From: Priestia megaterium
GTDB taxonomy: Bacteria; Bacillota; Bacilli; Bacillales; Bacillaceae_H
Assembly (NCBI RefSeq): GCF_009497655.1
Contig: NZ_CP023317.1
Span: 4,741,501-4,805,500, forward strand
Length of the DNA stretch: 64,000 nucleotides
Direction: 5' to 3'
Shown here piece by piece: positions 9,101 to 16,582 of the stretch (the stretch's first letter is position 1; the number at the start of each line of letters is the position of its first letter). The position numbers were made by a program, and so were the translations under genes. The notes under the pieces were generated by a model that had not been told where the DNA came from, did not search any database, and saw nothing but the letters and a program-made list of their open reading frames with translations.

Positions 9101-9292
9101 CACCTTGTCTGCCACTTGTTCCGGAGTGGCGCCCGGATAAGTTGCACTGACTGTTACAACAGGCGTTGATATATCAGGAATGGTCTCTAGCTTCATATTA
9201 AATCCTGAATACAGCCCTGCAATAATGACAAAGAGTGTTAACAGCCATACTGCAAATTTATTTTTCAATGAAAATTTAATAAACTTCCCCAA
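6182..9292 (-). CDS. swrC: RND multidrug/surfactin efflux permease
   Basis: Proton-driven inner-membrane exporter of the AcrB/HAE-1 family; in B. subtilis SwrC (YerP) gives self-resistance to surfactin and other amphiphiles. The 1036-residue protein has the family layout: one N-terminal membrane helix, a large extracytoplasmic domain, a membrane block containing GRVVDDSIVVIENI with the paired aspartates of helix 4, a second large domain and a second membrane block. A Gln-rich insert lies near residue 250. I chose the TTG at 9292, seven bases after GGAGG, instead of the longer upstream frame with no ribosome binding site. A perfect promoter carrying TetR-type operators lies upstream, divergent from a TetR gene. 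Confidence 0.9.
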   Translation of the reverse strand: MGKFIKFSLKNKFAVWLLTLFVIIAGLYSGFNMKLETIPDISTPVVTVSATYPGATPEQVADKVSKPIEQKLQGLSGVDTVSSSSYENMATIQVEYGFSKNMEKAEDEVRRALSNVDLPDDVEEPNVSRQSISDFPIISLSVSDDKKSLEDLTKYVKNTVVPQVEKVQGISSVSVSGEQVEEAELVFKQDKLKQLGLDEDTVKKLIQASDAKVPAGTYTMDGSQKSVVVDGKMTTEKDLENLEIPAVPSQGAAQGQQQGMSQQQTQKAVQQAPSAASIPTVKLKEIADVKVTGKAESISRTNGKPSIAVQVVKAKDANTVNVVNDIKEKMNSLEKKNKDLHVDNIFDQGKPIEDSVHTMLNKAIIGAVFAVIIILLFLRDIRSTIIAVISIPLSLLIAILALKSMDISLNIMTLGAMTVAIGRVVDDSIVVIENIYRRMAYQEEKLTGKDLIVAATKEMFVPIFSSTVVTVAVFLPLGLVEGPVGELFLPFALTVVFALLASLLVAVTLVPMLAHSLFKTNVKVKEEKPSKLAHGYKRILNWTLNHKLISFGLAVLLLVGSLFLVPSIGVSFLSSDQEKTLTLTYTPKAGQSQSDVEKAANRAEAYLMKRDGVKTVQYSFGEGNSFNPGSKNNVLTFVQYDEDTQNFDKEQDKVLKALNKQANQGEWGSMNTASSGSNNSLNVLIYGDSLDEIKPYADKVQRVLEKHKELKNVDSTLSNTFDEYTLVPNQKKAAELGLSASQIGMQISNLGQREVLTTIQKDGNEINVYLPKEKEDFSTFAELSSTKVTSQTGQEVTLNEVVDIKKGKTSNTVTRRDNKIYAEVSADIKSDDVGGVSSNVQKEVKKIDLPSDMDINFGGASEQINDSFSQLGIAMLAAIGIVYFVLVLTFGGGLAPFAILFSLPFTLIGALVALLISGETISISSMIGALMLIGIVVTNAIVLIDRVIHKEQEGLSTREALLEAGMTRLRPILMTAIATIGALLPLAFGFEGGGLISKGLGVTVIGGLTSSTLLTLIIVPIVYEFFMKFKRKKVKE

Positions 9293-9330
9293 TGCATATC
9301 CTCCTTCAAATATATGTATACTAATAAAAT

Positions 9331-9344
9331 TGACTGATTGGTCA
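9331..9344. promoter_or_regulatory. TetR-type operator, downstream copy
   Basis: TGACTGATTGGTCA has the form TGAC-N6-GTCA. It is centred 33 bp (about three helical turns) from a second copy inside the swrC promoter, and lies just after the predicted start of transcription. Confidence 0.7.
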
Positions 9345-9355
9345 CAACAACTTAA

Positions 9356-9384
9356 AATATAAATGACTAACCGGTCAGTGTCAA
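9356..9384 (-). promoter_or_regulatory. swrC promoter with embedded operator
   Basis: Minus-strand -35 TTGACA (9379-9384) and -10 TATATT (9356-9361), spacing 17 bp. The spacer holds the operator TGACTAACCGGTCA (9364-9377, TGAC-N6-GTCA), so a bound TetR dimer would exclude RNA polymerase. The adjacent divergent TetR gene is the obvious regulator. Confidence 0.8.
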
Positions 9385-9560
9385 CCCTAAGCAGTCTCTC
9401 TCCTAATATGTTCATAATAAAGACATATTTACGATAAATCTTTTTTAGAGGAACTGACTCCCGTTCTTAACTTTGATATATACCTTTATCTTTTTTAGTG
9501 TATGATACTATTATCTAACGAAATGAATGGTCAAATTGTTCAATAAAGGAGGTAGAATAC

Positions 9561-10433
9561 TTGAAAGAAAAAGAAAAAAGAATAATTGAAGCTTCGATTA
9601 AGCTTTTTGCAAAAAAAGGATTTAATGCTACCTCTGTGCAAGAAATTGTAGATGAATGTAACATTTCAAAAGGTGCATTTTACCTGCACTTCAAATCTAA
9701 GGATGCACTTTTATTATCAATTCTAAACTTTTACTATGAAAAGCTCTTTAGCTCTGTTTATGCTCTCGACGAGGAAGTAAACGATGCCCGCAGCCGCTAT
9801 ATGAATCAGCTCATCTATTTCTATGAATTTATTACAGAGCACAGAGATTTTATTATCATGCAAATCCGGGAAAAATCTATTCCATTTAACAAAGAAGTGG
9901 AGACCTTTGTTCATAAAATGCAGCGAGAAACGTTTTACTTTCATCGCAAAAGCCTCGTTAGCGTATACGGAGAAGACGTAACTCCTTATATCTCCGATTT
10001 AACGAAAATGATTGAAGGTATTCATCATTCCTTTTTAGAAATTATTATCTTCAATCAATACGAGCTTACCTTTAAAGAAGTCGCGCAGTACATAATGGAA
10101 CGAGTTGACGTATTAGTAGAAGATTTATTAGCTAGAAAACCTCGTCCCCTTATTCCCGCTTCTTTTGGTGAAGATATATACGGAAAGGAACGAACGACTT
10201 TTCTAAGTAAAAATGAGCAGGTAAAACAAGCTCTTGAGGAAATTAAACATCTGCTAGACACCAGCGATCATATTTCTGATGAACACGCAGACAGCTTTCA
10301 CATTTTACAAACGGAGCTAAAAAAAGATAAGCCTACCGCTGCTATTGTAAAAGGCATGGTTGGAAATTTAACGGAACTTAAACCGTTGGAAGAACCGCTT
10401 AATCTTTTAACAGCTTTACTCCAACAAAAATAA
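9561..10433 (+). CDS. yerO: TetR/AcrR family repressor, probably of swrC
   Basis: Ligand-responsive DNA-binding repressor. Residues about 5-55 form the TetR N-terminal domain, with the helix-turn-helix TSVQEIVDECNISKGAFY and then LHFKSKDALL. The C-terminal ligand and dimer domain is longer than average (290 aa in total). The start is TTG at 9561 after AAAGGAGG. The gene is divergent from the RND pump, as yerO is from yerP in B. subtilis, and TGAC-N6-GTCA palindromes lie in the pump promoter. A half-site GGTCA also occurs upstream of its own start, so weak autoregulation is possible. The inducer is unknown, perhaps a lipopeptide. Confidence 0.85.
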   Translation: MKEKEKRIIEASIKLFAKKGFNATSVQEIVDECNISKGAFYLHFKSKDALLLSILNFYYEKLFSSVYALDEEVNDARSRYMNQLIYFYEFITEHRDFIIMQIREKSIPFNKEVETFVHKMQRETFYFHRKSLVSVYGEDVTPYISDLTKMIEGIHHSFLEIIIFNQYELTFKEVAQYIMERVDVLVEDLLARKPRPLIPASFGEDIYGKERTTFLSKNEQVKQALEEIKHLLDTSDHISDEHADSFHILQTELKKDKPTAAIVKGMVGNLTELKPLEEPLNLLTALLQQK

Positions 10434-10456
10434 CAGAAGGCTTCAAGCTTTCTGTT
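10432..10456. terminator. Shared terminator between convergent genes
   Basis: AACAGAA and TTCTGTT form the outer stem and GCTT/AAGC the inner part, followed by TATTTTT on the plus strand. It overlaps the end of the DUF502 gene. Confidence 0.7.
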
Positions 10457-11039
10457 ATTTTTCTGCTTTTGAACTAGATACTCCCCCAGATAACACGAAC
10501 TTCATTGCTTCTTCCGGCTTAATATCTAACCATTCAATTTCTTCTTTTGGAATCAAAAAAGTAAAACCGGCTACTTGAAAAGTTTGTGGAACATAGACAG
10601 CGACATGGTCTTTTAACGAATGAATCACCTCTTCTACTTCTTCAGAGGTCACAAACCCTATGACTTTCATTGACGTGCCGGGCATTGGCACTAAAGCTAC
10701 TTTTGAAAAAGACTTTTTCTCTCCAAGAAAAGATTGAAATGTATCTTTAATGACACTATATAGCGTTTTAACAAGCGGTATTTTTTCTAACAATCGATCA
10801 ATTAAGTTAATAATTTTCCCAGCGAAAAAACGGGTAGATAACCACCCTAAGAACGTAATTAAGACAAGCGTTGCTAAGATTCCAATACCAGGTATATAAT
10901 CCTGCTTCATATAGGGCTTCAATACGTTCCCTAAAATGCTGTCTAAAAAATTAAATACTCTTACCAAAATATAAATAACAAGGATAATAGGGACAATCGT
11001 TAAGAGTCCATTAATAAAACTTTTTATGATTGCTTTCAT
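10455..11039 (-). CDS. DUF502 membrane protein
   Basis: A 194-residue protein with two N-terminal membrane helices (about residues 7-32 and 52-75, IVPIILVIYILVRVFNF and ILATLVLITFLGW) followed by a soluble domain with PLVKTLYSVIKDTFQSF and FVTSEEV. This is the DUF502 family, widespread in bacteria, function unknown. The plant-related members are linked to abiotic stress, which I do not transfer. It is a single-gene unit convergent with the TetR gene. Confidence 0.8.
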   Translation of the reverse strand: MKAIIKSFINGLLTIVPIILVIYILVRVFNFLDSILGNVLKPYMKQDYIPGIGILATLVLITFLGWLSTRFFAGKIINLIDRLLEKIPLVKTLYSVIKDTFQSFLGEKKSFSKVALVPMPGTSMKVIGFVTSEEVEEVIHSLKDHVAVYVPQTFQVAGFTFLIPKEEIEWLDIKPEEAMKFVLSGGVSSSKAEK

Positions 11040-11209
11040 GCAAACACCTCATTTTTCCTGACATACTGCTGTTCATTATACAATGGATTTGTTTTGCTGC
11101 GTCTTTTTATTTCTATTCACATACGTATAAACTAGCGACGTTTTATCAAAATAATAGATGGGTACATGAACATACATACTTATATATTTATTTTTTCGGA
11201 GGGATACAA

Positions 11210-12004
11210 TTGGGACGTTTAGAATCAAAAATTGCTGTTATTACAGGGTCAAGCTCTGGTATAGGAAAAGCAACTGCTGAGCGCTTTGCGAAAGAAGGAG
11301 CGGTTGTTATTTGTGCCGATATTAATTTGGACGGGGTAAAAAAAGTAGCAAAAGAAATTAAAGACGCTGGCGGTGAAGCATACGCCTACTATATCGATGT
11401 AGCTGAAGAAGAAAAAGTAAAAGAGTTCACAGCGGAAATTGAAAAGAAATTTGGAAAAGTGGATATTCTTTTTAATAATGCGGGGACAGACACAGAAGGC
11501 GGCAAGCTTCACGAATATCCTGTAGAACTTTGGGATCGCTTAATGTCGGTAGATTTACGCGGAACATTTCTTGTAAGCAAATATGTTATTCCGCTGATGT
11601 TAGAAAATGGCGGGTCGATTATTAATAATTCATCCGTATCCGGACTGGCAGCAGACTTAGACCGTTCTGGCTATAACGCGGCGAAAGGTGCTATTACCAA
11701 CTTAACAAGAACCATGGCAATTGACTACGCTCGTGAAGGTATTCGCGTTAACTCAATTGCTCCTGGAACAATTGAAACGCCTCTTCTTGATGATTTATCA
11801 GGCGCTGAAGAAGGAAAAAAATTCAGAAAAGCATATGAATGGGTCGATCCCATGGGCCGTTTAGGCAAACCAGAAGAAGTAGCCGGTGCCGTATTATTTT
11901 TAGCATCCGATGACAGCTCATATGTAACGGGTGACTGCATTACGGTAGATGGCGGTCATATGGCGTATACATGGCCTGGAAAAATGCTTTACGATAAAAT
12001 GTGA
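11210..12004 (+). CDS. SDR-family oxidoreductase
   Basis: NAD(P)-dependent classical short-chain dehydrogenase of 264 residues. Visible are the nucleotide motif TGSSSGIG near residue 13, NNAG near 90, the catalytic Ser in NNSSVSG and YNAAK with catalytic Tyr and Lys. Asp in CADINLDG at the end of the second strand suggests a preference for NAD over NADP. The TTG start at 11210 follows CGGAGGG; the frame is open further upstream but without a ribosome binding site. It is monocistronic and ended by a terminator. The substrate cannot be told from sequence. Confidence 0.88.
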   Translation: MGRLESKIAVITGSSSGIGKATAERFAKEGAVVICADINLDGVKKVAKEIKDAGGEAYAYYIDVAEEEKVKEFTAEIEKKFGKVDILFNNAGTDTEGGKLHEYPVELWDRLMSVDLRGTFLVSKYVIPLMLENGGSIINNSSVSGLAADLDRSGYNAAKGAITNLTRTMAIDYAREGIRVNSIAPGTIETPLLDDLSGAEEGKKFRKAYEWVDPMGRLGKPEEVAGAVLFLASDDSSYVTGDCITVDGGHMAYTWPGKMLYDKM

Positions 12005-12014
12005 GAATACAATT

Positions 12015-12044
12015 AGCTCTATACCTTAAGGTATAGAGCTTTTC
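12015..12044 (+). terminator. Terminator of the SDR gene
   Basis: Perfect 11-bp stem AGCTCTATACC / GGTATAGAGCT with loop TTAA, then TTTT. Confidence 0.85.
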
Positions 12045-12071
12045 CGTTTGCATTTTTTCTTTAAAATAGAC

Positions 12072-12100
12072 GTGACATTATGTCAAGACAGGTGTAAACT
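12072..12100 (+). promoter_or_regulatory. niaP promoter with probable NiaR box
   Basis: -35 GTGACA (12072-12077) and -10 TAAACT (12095-12100), 17 bp apart. AGACAGGTGTAAACT (12086-12100) overlaps the -10 and contains the ACAGGTGT core that I recall for the nicotinate-responsive repressor NiaR (YrxA). This fits the downstream niacin transporter. The match to the NiaR consensus is from memory. Confidence 0.6.
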
Positions 12101-12133
12101 TAAAGCAAAATTCTTTGCTTCTAGGAGGAAGAC

Positions 12134-13336
12134 ATGAAAACAAAACAATTATCAGAACGTCAGCTTCTTGGCATCGCAGGGCTAGGATGGCTCTTCGATG
12201 CAATGGATGTTGGCATTTTGTCTTTTATCATTGCAGCTCTTCACGCTGAATGGGGACTTTCCCCTACTGAAATGAGTTGGATAGGCAGCGTTAACTCGAT
12301 CGGGATGGCCGTTGGAGCTCTCGTGTTCGGGCTGCTGGCTGATCGAATTGGGCGAAAAACCGTTTTTATTGTGACTCTTGTTCTTTTTTCAGTGGCAAGC
12401 GGACTTTCGGCTCTTACTACTACCCTTGCTGCTTTTTTAGTATTTCGATTTTTAATTGGAATGGGTTTAGGAGGAGAGCTGCCTGTTGCTTCTACCCTTG
12501 TGTCTGAGACCGTGGCGCCGGAAAAACGCGGTAAAGTGGTCGTCTTGTTAGAAAGTTTTTGGGCGTTCGGCTGGCTACTGGCAGCGCTTATTTCTTACTT
12601 TGTAATTCCAGCTTACGGGTGGCAACTAGCTCTTATCCTAACGGCTATACCAGCATTTTATGCCATTTATTTGCGCATCAAACTGCCAGATTCTCCTCAA
12701 TTTTTAGAGGCGACAAAGGAAAAGAAACCGTCTATTGCGGACAATGTAAGAAGCGTGTGGTCTAAGCCTTATCGTCAATCTACCGTTATGCTGTGGGTTC
12801 TGTGGTTTTGCGTTGTATTTTCATATTACGGCATGTTTTTATGGCTACCTAGCGTCATGGTCATTAAAGGATTTAGCTTAATCAAAAGCTTTGAATACGT
12901 ATTGATTATGACATTAGCTCAGCTGCCTGGCTATTATACGGCTGCTTGGTTTATTGAACGCATGGGCCGAAAATTCGTATTGGTCACATATCTGTTAGGT
13001 ACGGCTGCCAGCGCATATATCTTCGGAAATGCGGAGTCACTTTGGCTGCTGCTAACAGCAGGAATGTTGTTGTCTTTCTTCAACTTAGGCGCTTGGGGAG
13101 CTTTGTACGCGTATACACCTGAGCAATATCCGACATCTATTCGAGGCACAGGAGCTGGAATGGCCGCTTCTTTTGGACGAATTGGAGGAATTCTAGGACC
13201 GCTGTTAGTTGGGTATATGTCAACTCAAGGTGTTTCTTTAACCGTTACGTTCTCAATCTTCTGTGCAGCTATTTTAATCGGTGTTGGTTCGGTTGTTTTT
13301 CTAGGAAAAGAAACCAAACAAAAGCAGCTCGCATAA
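12134..13336 (+). CDS. niaP: Niacin/nicotinamide MFS transporter
   Basis: Proton symporter of the major facilitator superfamily that imports nicotinate for NAD synthesis. The 400-residue protein has twelve predicted helices, with LADRIGRK between helices 2 and 3, RFLIGMGLGGELPVA, and LPDSPQFL ahead of the central loop. Large blocks (GLGWLFDAMDVGILSFI, VVFSYYGMFLWLPSVM, AYTPEQYPT) agree with my recollection of B. subtilis NiaP (YceI). A probable NiaR operator in the promoter supports the substrate. ATG start with AGGAGGAA upstream; monocistronic. Confidence 0.85.
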   Translation: MKTKQLSERQLLGIAGLGWLFDAMDVGILSFIIAALHAEWGLSPTEMSWIGSVNSIGMAVGALVFGLLADRIGRKTVFIVTLVLFSVASGLSALTTTLAAFLVFRFLIGMGLGGELPVASTLVSETVAPEKRGKVVVLLESFWAFGWLLAALISYFVIPAYGWQLALILTAIPAFYAIYLRIKLPDSPQFLEATKEKKPSIADNVRSVWSKPYRQSTVMLWVLWFCVVFSYYGMFLWLPSVMVIKGFSLIKSFEYVLIMTLAQLPGYYTAAWFIERMGRKFVLVTYLLGTAASAYIFGNAESLWLLLTAGMLLSFFNLGAWGALYAYTPEQYPTSIRGTGAGMAASFGRIGGILGPLLVGYMSTQGVSLTVTFSIFCAAILIGVGSVVFLGKETKQKQLA

Positions 13337-13338
13337 AA

Positions 13339-13367
13339 AAAAGACGCTCTTTTAGAGCGTCTTTTTT
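13339..13367. terminator. Bidirectional terminator between niaP and the CMD gene
   Basis: AAAAGACGCTCT / AGAGCGTCTTTT stem with A-tract and T-tract on either side serves both convergent genes. Confidence 0.85.
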
Positions 13368-13374
13368 GTGCTTA

Positions 13375-13806
13375 TTATTTATTTTCTACTAGCTCTTTTT
13401 CGCCTGTCTCTACTTCCACGTCACGCTGAGCGAATACTTTCTTAGCTACGCTTAAAGCATTTAACACGCGAGGGAAACCTGTGTATGGAATTAATTGAAT
13501 GATGCTTTCCACAATTTCATTCGGCTCTAGTCCAGCTGTTAAACCTGTGTTTAAATGCAGCTCAAGCTGAGGCTCTGTACCCTGAGTAACCAGTGATGAA
13601 ATGGTTACTAATGCTCGCTGCTTATTCGTTAAACCTGGTCGTGAATAAATGTCTCCATAGGCAAATTCAATAATATATTTCCCAACGTCAGGAGCTAGGT
13701 CTTTTAAGTCTTCCGTAATTTTTAAATGAGTCGAAATATCATCGTTACTCGTTAACGTATATTCCATTAATTTATCTAAACCTTTTTGATAACTATTTTG
13801 TGCCAT
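13375..13806 (-). CDS. Carboxymuconolactone decarboxylase (CMD) family protein
   Basis: A 143-residue soluble protein with the CMD helical fold: RPGLTNKQRALVTISSL, then LELHLNTGLTAGLEPNEIVE and YTGFPRVLNAL. It has no cysteine at all, so it cannot be an AhpD-type peroxidase, which needs CxxC. This leaves the gamma-carboxymuconolactone decarboxylase-like branch, most of whose members have no known substrate. It lies downstream of a LysR regulator in the same orientation (about 136 bp gap), which may control it. No aromatic degradation genes are nearby, so a role in the protocatechuate pathway is not supported. Confidence 0.85.
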   Translation of the reverse strand: MAQNSYQKGLDKLMEYTLTSNDDISTHLKITEDLKDLAPDVGKYIIEFAYGDIYSRPGLTNKQRALVTISSLVTQGTEPQLELHLNTGLTAGLEPNEIVESIIQLIPYTGFPRVLNALSVAKKVFAQRDVEVETGEKELVENK

Positions 13807-13942
13807 GTAAAATCAACCTCCGTATTTTTTACTGACACCGCGCGGAATCAATGTTTGTTTTCGTGTATGTTTTCTACACTATCTACTTTAGCGCACATTC
13901 TTTCTTTCGTAAAATACATATATTCAATACAACATATGCATT

Positions 13943-14836
13943 TTATCTATATAAAACAGAATGCTGTTCATTCATATAGTGGAGGAATTGTTTAGAGGCA
14001 TATGAAATATATTTATCTTTTTTTAAAATCAATCCTAAATCCCATGAAATTGAAGGATTAGTAATAGGAACTGCTTTTACGATAGCAGAATCCACTTTTG
14101 CTGCAATGGATTGTGGAAAGATAGATACACCTAAGTTTTCCGCGATCATTTCACCGATAAAATCCCATTGAGAGCTCTCGTAAGCTACATTAGGTTCAAA
14201 TCCTGCTTGTTGACACGCCTGAATAAGCCGGTCGTGAAGCGTAAAATCTTCATTAAACAAAATAAATTTCTCTTGGGCTAGTTCATTAATTTCCACATGA
14301 GTTTTAGAGGCTAAAGGGTGAGAGTGGTGAACATATAAAAGCATTTTTTCTGAGATAAAAGGATTAATGTCAAAAAGATGTTCATTTACTGGAAGCACCG
14401 CTACACCTAGGTCTAACTCTCCTTTTTCTACTGCTTTTTGAACACGATTGGCTCCGTATTCAATAAGTTTAATTGTGATATCTGGATAGAGCTGCTGAAA
14501 CCCTTTAATAATCTTTGGAAAGAACAGCACTCCAATCAATGGAGGAATTCCAATTTTAATCATTCCTTTTTTCAGATTCATCACATCATATAAATAAGTC
14601 GATAGCTCATCAATGGATGCCATAACTTTTTGTCCTTGCGCATACACAACTTCCCCGGCATCCGTTAAATCAATCTGTCTTGCGGAACGATCAATTAATT
14701 CTACTTCCAATTCTTCTTCTAAGTTTTTCACCATTTTGCTCAAGGTCGGCTGTGAAATATGAAGACTTTGAGATGCTTTAGTAAAGCTCCTTAATTTAGC
14801 GACTTCTAAAAAATAATTAAGCTGACGAATATCCAT
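13943..14836 (-). CDS. LysR-family regulator (CidR/YwbI-like)
   Basis: Transcription factor of 297 residues. The N-terminal winged helix-turn-helix reads RQLNYFLEVAKLRSFTKASQ then HISQPTLSKMVKNLE; the C-terminal two-lobed inducer domain begins near residue 90. Overall pattern resembles B. subtilis YwbI (CidR), which governs holin-like cid genes, but no cidAB pair is in this window. It could instead regulate the adjacent CMD gene or the azoreductase gene. No divergent partner gene exists, which is unusual for LysR regulators. Confidence 0.8.
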   Translation of the reverse strand: MDIRQLNYFLEVAKLRSFTKASQSLHISQPTLSKMVKNLEEELEVELIDRSARQIDLTDAGEVVYAQGQKVMASIDELSTYLYDVMNLKKGMIKIGIPPLIGVLFFPKIIKGFQQLYPDITIKLIEYGANRVQKAVEKGELDLGVAVLPVNEHLFDINPFISEKMLLYVHHSHPLASKTHVEINELAQEKFILFNEDFTLHDRLIQACQQAGFEPNVAYESSQWDFIGEMIAENLGVSIFPQSIAAKVDSAIVKAVPITNPSISWDLGLILKKDKYISYASKQFLHYMNEQHSVLYR

Positions 14837-14914
14837 CTCTGCTCCTCCTATAGATAAAGCGAATATCTTTTATCTTATTTATTCATTTTACCTATTAACT
14901 TTTAAGATATACAG

Positions 14915-14944
14915 CAAAAAATCCGAACGATTTATCGTTCGGAT
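14915..14944 (-). terminator. Terminator of the azoreductase gene
   Basis: Perfect 10-bp stem ATCCGAACGA / TCGTTCGGAT, loop of four, followed by a T6 tract on the minus strand. Confidence 0.85.
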
Positions 14945-14993
14945 ATACCTTCACCTAAAATACTTTTGTCCTGTCCTTTTTTACTACGGTTAT

Positions 14994-15620
14994 TTAAAAT
15001 ATTTTGGCTGCTTGTGCTGCTTGTTCTAAACCACTTTCAATAATTTCTTGAGCACGATCCGGAAACTGATTATGTCCTTCAATAATAACGGAGTTCACGT
15101 CCGTGATTCCAAAGAATTGAAGTACGCTGCTAACATATTTAACGGCCATTTCGACCTCAGCTGCTGGACCTTCTGAATATACTCCGCCACGCGCGTTTAA
15201 TAACATCACCTTTTTATCGCCCAGTAATCCCACAGGACCTTCTGGCGTATACTTAAACGTTTTGCCTGCTTGATTTAAATAATCAAAGTACGTATGAAGC
15301 ACGGCCGGCACAGTAAAATTCCAAAGAGGAAAGGCAATGACAATTTTATCAGCTTTCACAAATTGTTCTAGGTAACGATTAGCAATTTCTGCTGCTTTGT
15401 TTTCCGCTGCCGTCACTTCTAGTCCTCTTGCTAATTTAAACTGACCGTTTATCATGTCAGCACCTAAATAAGGAAGTTCTTCTTTGAACAAATTTAGCTC
15501 CATTATTTCTTCACCTTGGTGCGATTGTTGATAGCTTTCTAAAAACGCATCATATAATTTTACGCTGACCGCTTCACTTGCCGATCTGTCATTTGCTTTT
15601 ATAAAAAGAGTATAACTCAT
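14994..15620 (-). CDS. azoR: FMN-dependent NADH-azoreductase
   Basis: Flavodoxin-like quinone/azo reductase of 208 residues. FMN-binding segments are visible: IKANDRSASEAVS near the N-terminus, FPLWNFTVPAVLHTYFDYLNQ in the middle and NARGGVYSEGP near residue 147, all characteristic of the AzoR (AcpD) family. Such enzymes reduce quinones by two electrons with NADH and protect against thiol-reactive electrophiles. It is monocistronic. B. subtilis homologues AzoR1/AzoR2 belong to quinone stress regulons; I see no convincing operator here, so regulation is open. Confidence 0.88.
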   Translation of the reverse strand: MSYTLFIKANDRSASEAVSVKLYDAFLESYQQSHQGEEIMELNLFKEELPYLGADMINGQFKLARGLEVTAAENKAAEIANRYLEQFVKADKIVIAFPLWNFTVPAVLHTYFDYLNQAGKTFKYTPEGPVGLLGDKKVMLLNARGGVYSEGPAAEVEMAVKYVSSVLQFFGITDVNSVIIEGHNQFPDRAQEIIESGLEQAAQAAKIF

Positions 15621-15762
15621 ACTAAAACCTCCACTGATTGTTGATACTCTTATTTTATTCGCTTTGTCCTTGCGTTTCGCACGACTTTATAATGAAATAC
15701 TTTCATACTTTAGTCGGAGAAATCTTATATAAGTAAGAATTTTTAAAGAGCTAAAAATCACA

Positions 15763-15791
15763 TTGACAACGATAATCATTATCATTAAAAT
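15763..15791 (+). promoter_or_regulatory. Fur-controlled promoter of the FTR1 permease gene
   Basis: -35 TTGACA (15763-15768), -10 TAAAAT (15786-15791), spacing 17 bp. The spacer contains CGATAATCATTATCA (15770-15784), a 14 of 15 match to the 7-1-7 Fur consensus. Fur bound here would directly occlude the promoter. Confidence 0.88.
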
Positions 15792-15836
15792 TAGAGAGAA
15801 TTTATTATTTATCATTTAAAGTAAGGGGAGCTTTTT

Positions 15837-16550
15837 ATGTGGTCAAGTTTGGCTTTGTCGCTTCGTGAAGGTTTAGAAGCATCGCTTATCATTGGAATTA
15901 TTTTAGCTCATGTTACAAAAATCGGCCGAAAAGACTTAAAATATTCCGTCTTTATTGGCGCTGCTGCTGGCCTTATTTTCAGCTTAGTATTTGGCTTTAT
16001 TGGTTTTAATGAGGCGAAAGAGTTAGAAGAAGAGTCAGAAGAAATTTTTGAAGGAGTCATGATGCTTTTAGCTGCAGGCCTTATTGCTTATTTTATTCTG
16101 TGGTTGCACCGAAGCAAAGAAGTGACATCTTCAGTTACATCAAAAATTTCCAAAAGCTCTTCCAAGTGGGGATTAATCGTTTTAGCCTTTTTATCTGTCT
16201 TTCGTGAAGGAACAGAACTAATCATTTTTAATCTGACACAAGTGAATCAACACGCCTCTTCTATTGTATTCGGCAGTATAAGTGGCATTTTGCTGGCCGT
16301 CGTTATTACATACATTTTGTTCAAAACAGCTATTAAGCTGAACCTTTGGATTATTTTTAAAGCGCTTGGTATTTTCCTTATTTTTATTGGGGGAGAGTTA
16401 TGCGGTGAAGGTTTGGTTAAGCTATTTGAAGCTGGTGGAGAACCCCTTGAGATAATTGGATTTAGTGTATTTACAGTTGCATCACTGTATCTATTCTTCC
16501 AAACGGAGTTAAAAAAATTAAGAGTAAGAAAACAAAAATCAGCATCATGA
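15837..16550 (+). CDS. FTR1-family high-affinity iron permease
   Basis: Membrane protein of 237 residues with about seven helices. The two iron-binding REGxE motifs of the FTR1/EfeU family are present: REGLE at residues 10-14 and REGTE at 123-127, plus an acidic cytosolic or external loop (EAKELEEESEEIFE) between helices 2 and 3. A Fur box in its promoter confirms an iron role. In B. subtilis the permease EfeU works with EfeO and EfeB encoded next to it. Here the gene stands alone with a terminator right after it, so partner proteins must be elsewhere or absent. Confidence 0.88.
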   Translation: MWSSLALSLREGLEASLIIGIILAHVTKIGRKDLKYSVFIGAAAGLIFSLVFGFIGFNEAKELEEESEEIFEGVMMLLAAGLIAYFILWLHRSKEVTSSVTSKISKSSSKWGLIVLAFLSVFREGTELIIFNLTQVNQHASSIVFGSISGILLAVVITYILFKTAIKLNLWIIFKALGIFLIFIGGELCGEGLVKLFEAGGEPLEIIGFSVFTVASLYLFFQTELKKLRVRKQKSAS

Positions 16551-16554
16551 TCAT

Positions 16555-16582
16555 AAAAAAGCCGCCTAATGGCGGCTTTTTT
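16555..16582. terminator. Bidirectional terminator
   Basis: GCCGCC-TAAT-GGCGGC stem extended by A6/T6 pairs; ends the FTR1 gene and, on the other strand, the histidine kinase gene. Confidence 0.88.

Noticed and set aside
11030-11209. N-terminal extension of the SDR protein
   Set aside because: The frame is open but overlaps the DUF502 start, and the family nucleotide motif begins right after TTG 11210, which has a good ribosome binding site.
13375-13806. AhpD-type alkylhydroperoxidase
   Set aside because: The CMD-family protein has no cysteine, so the CxxC peroxidase site is absent.
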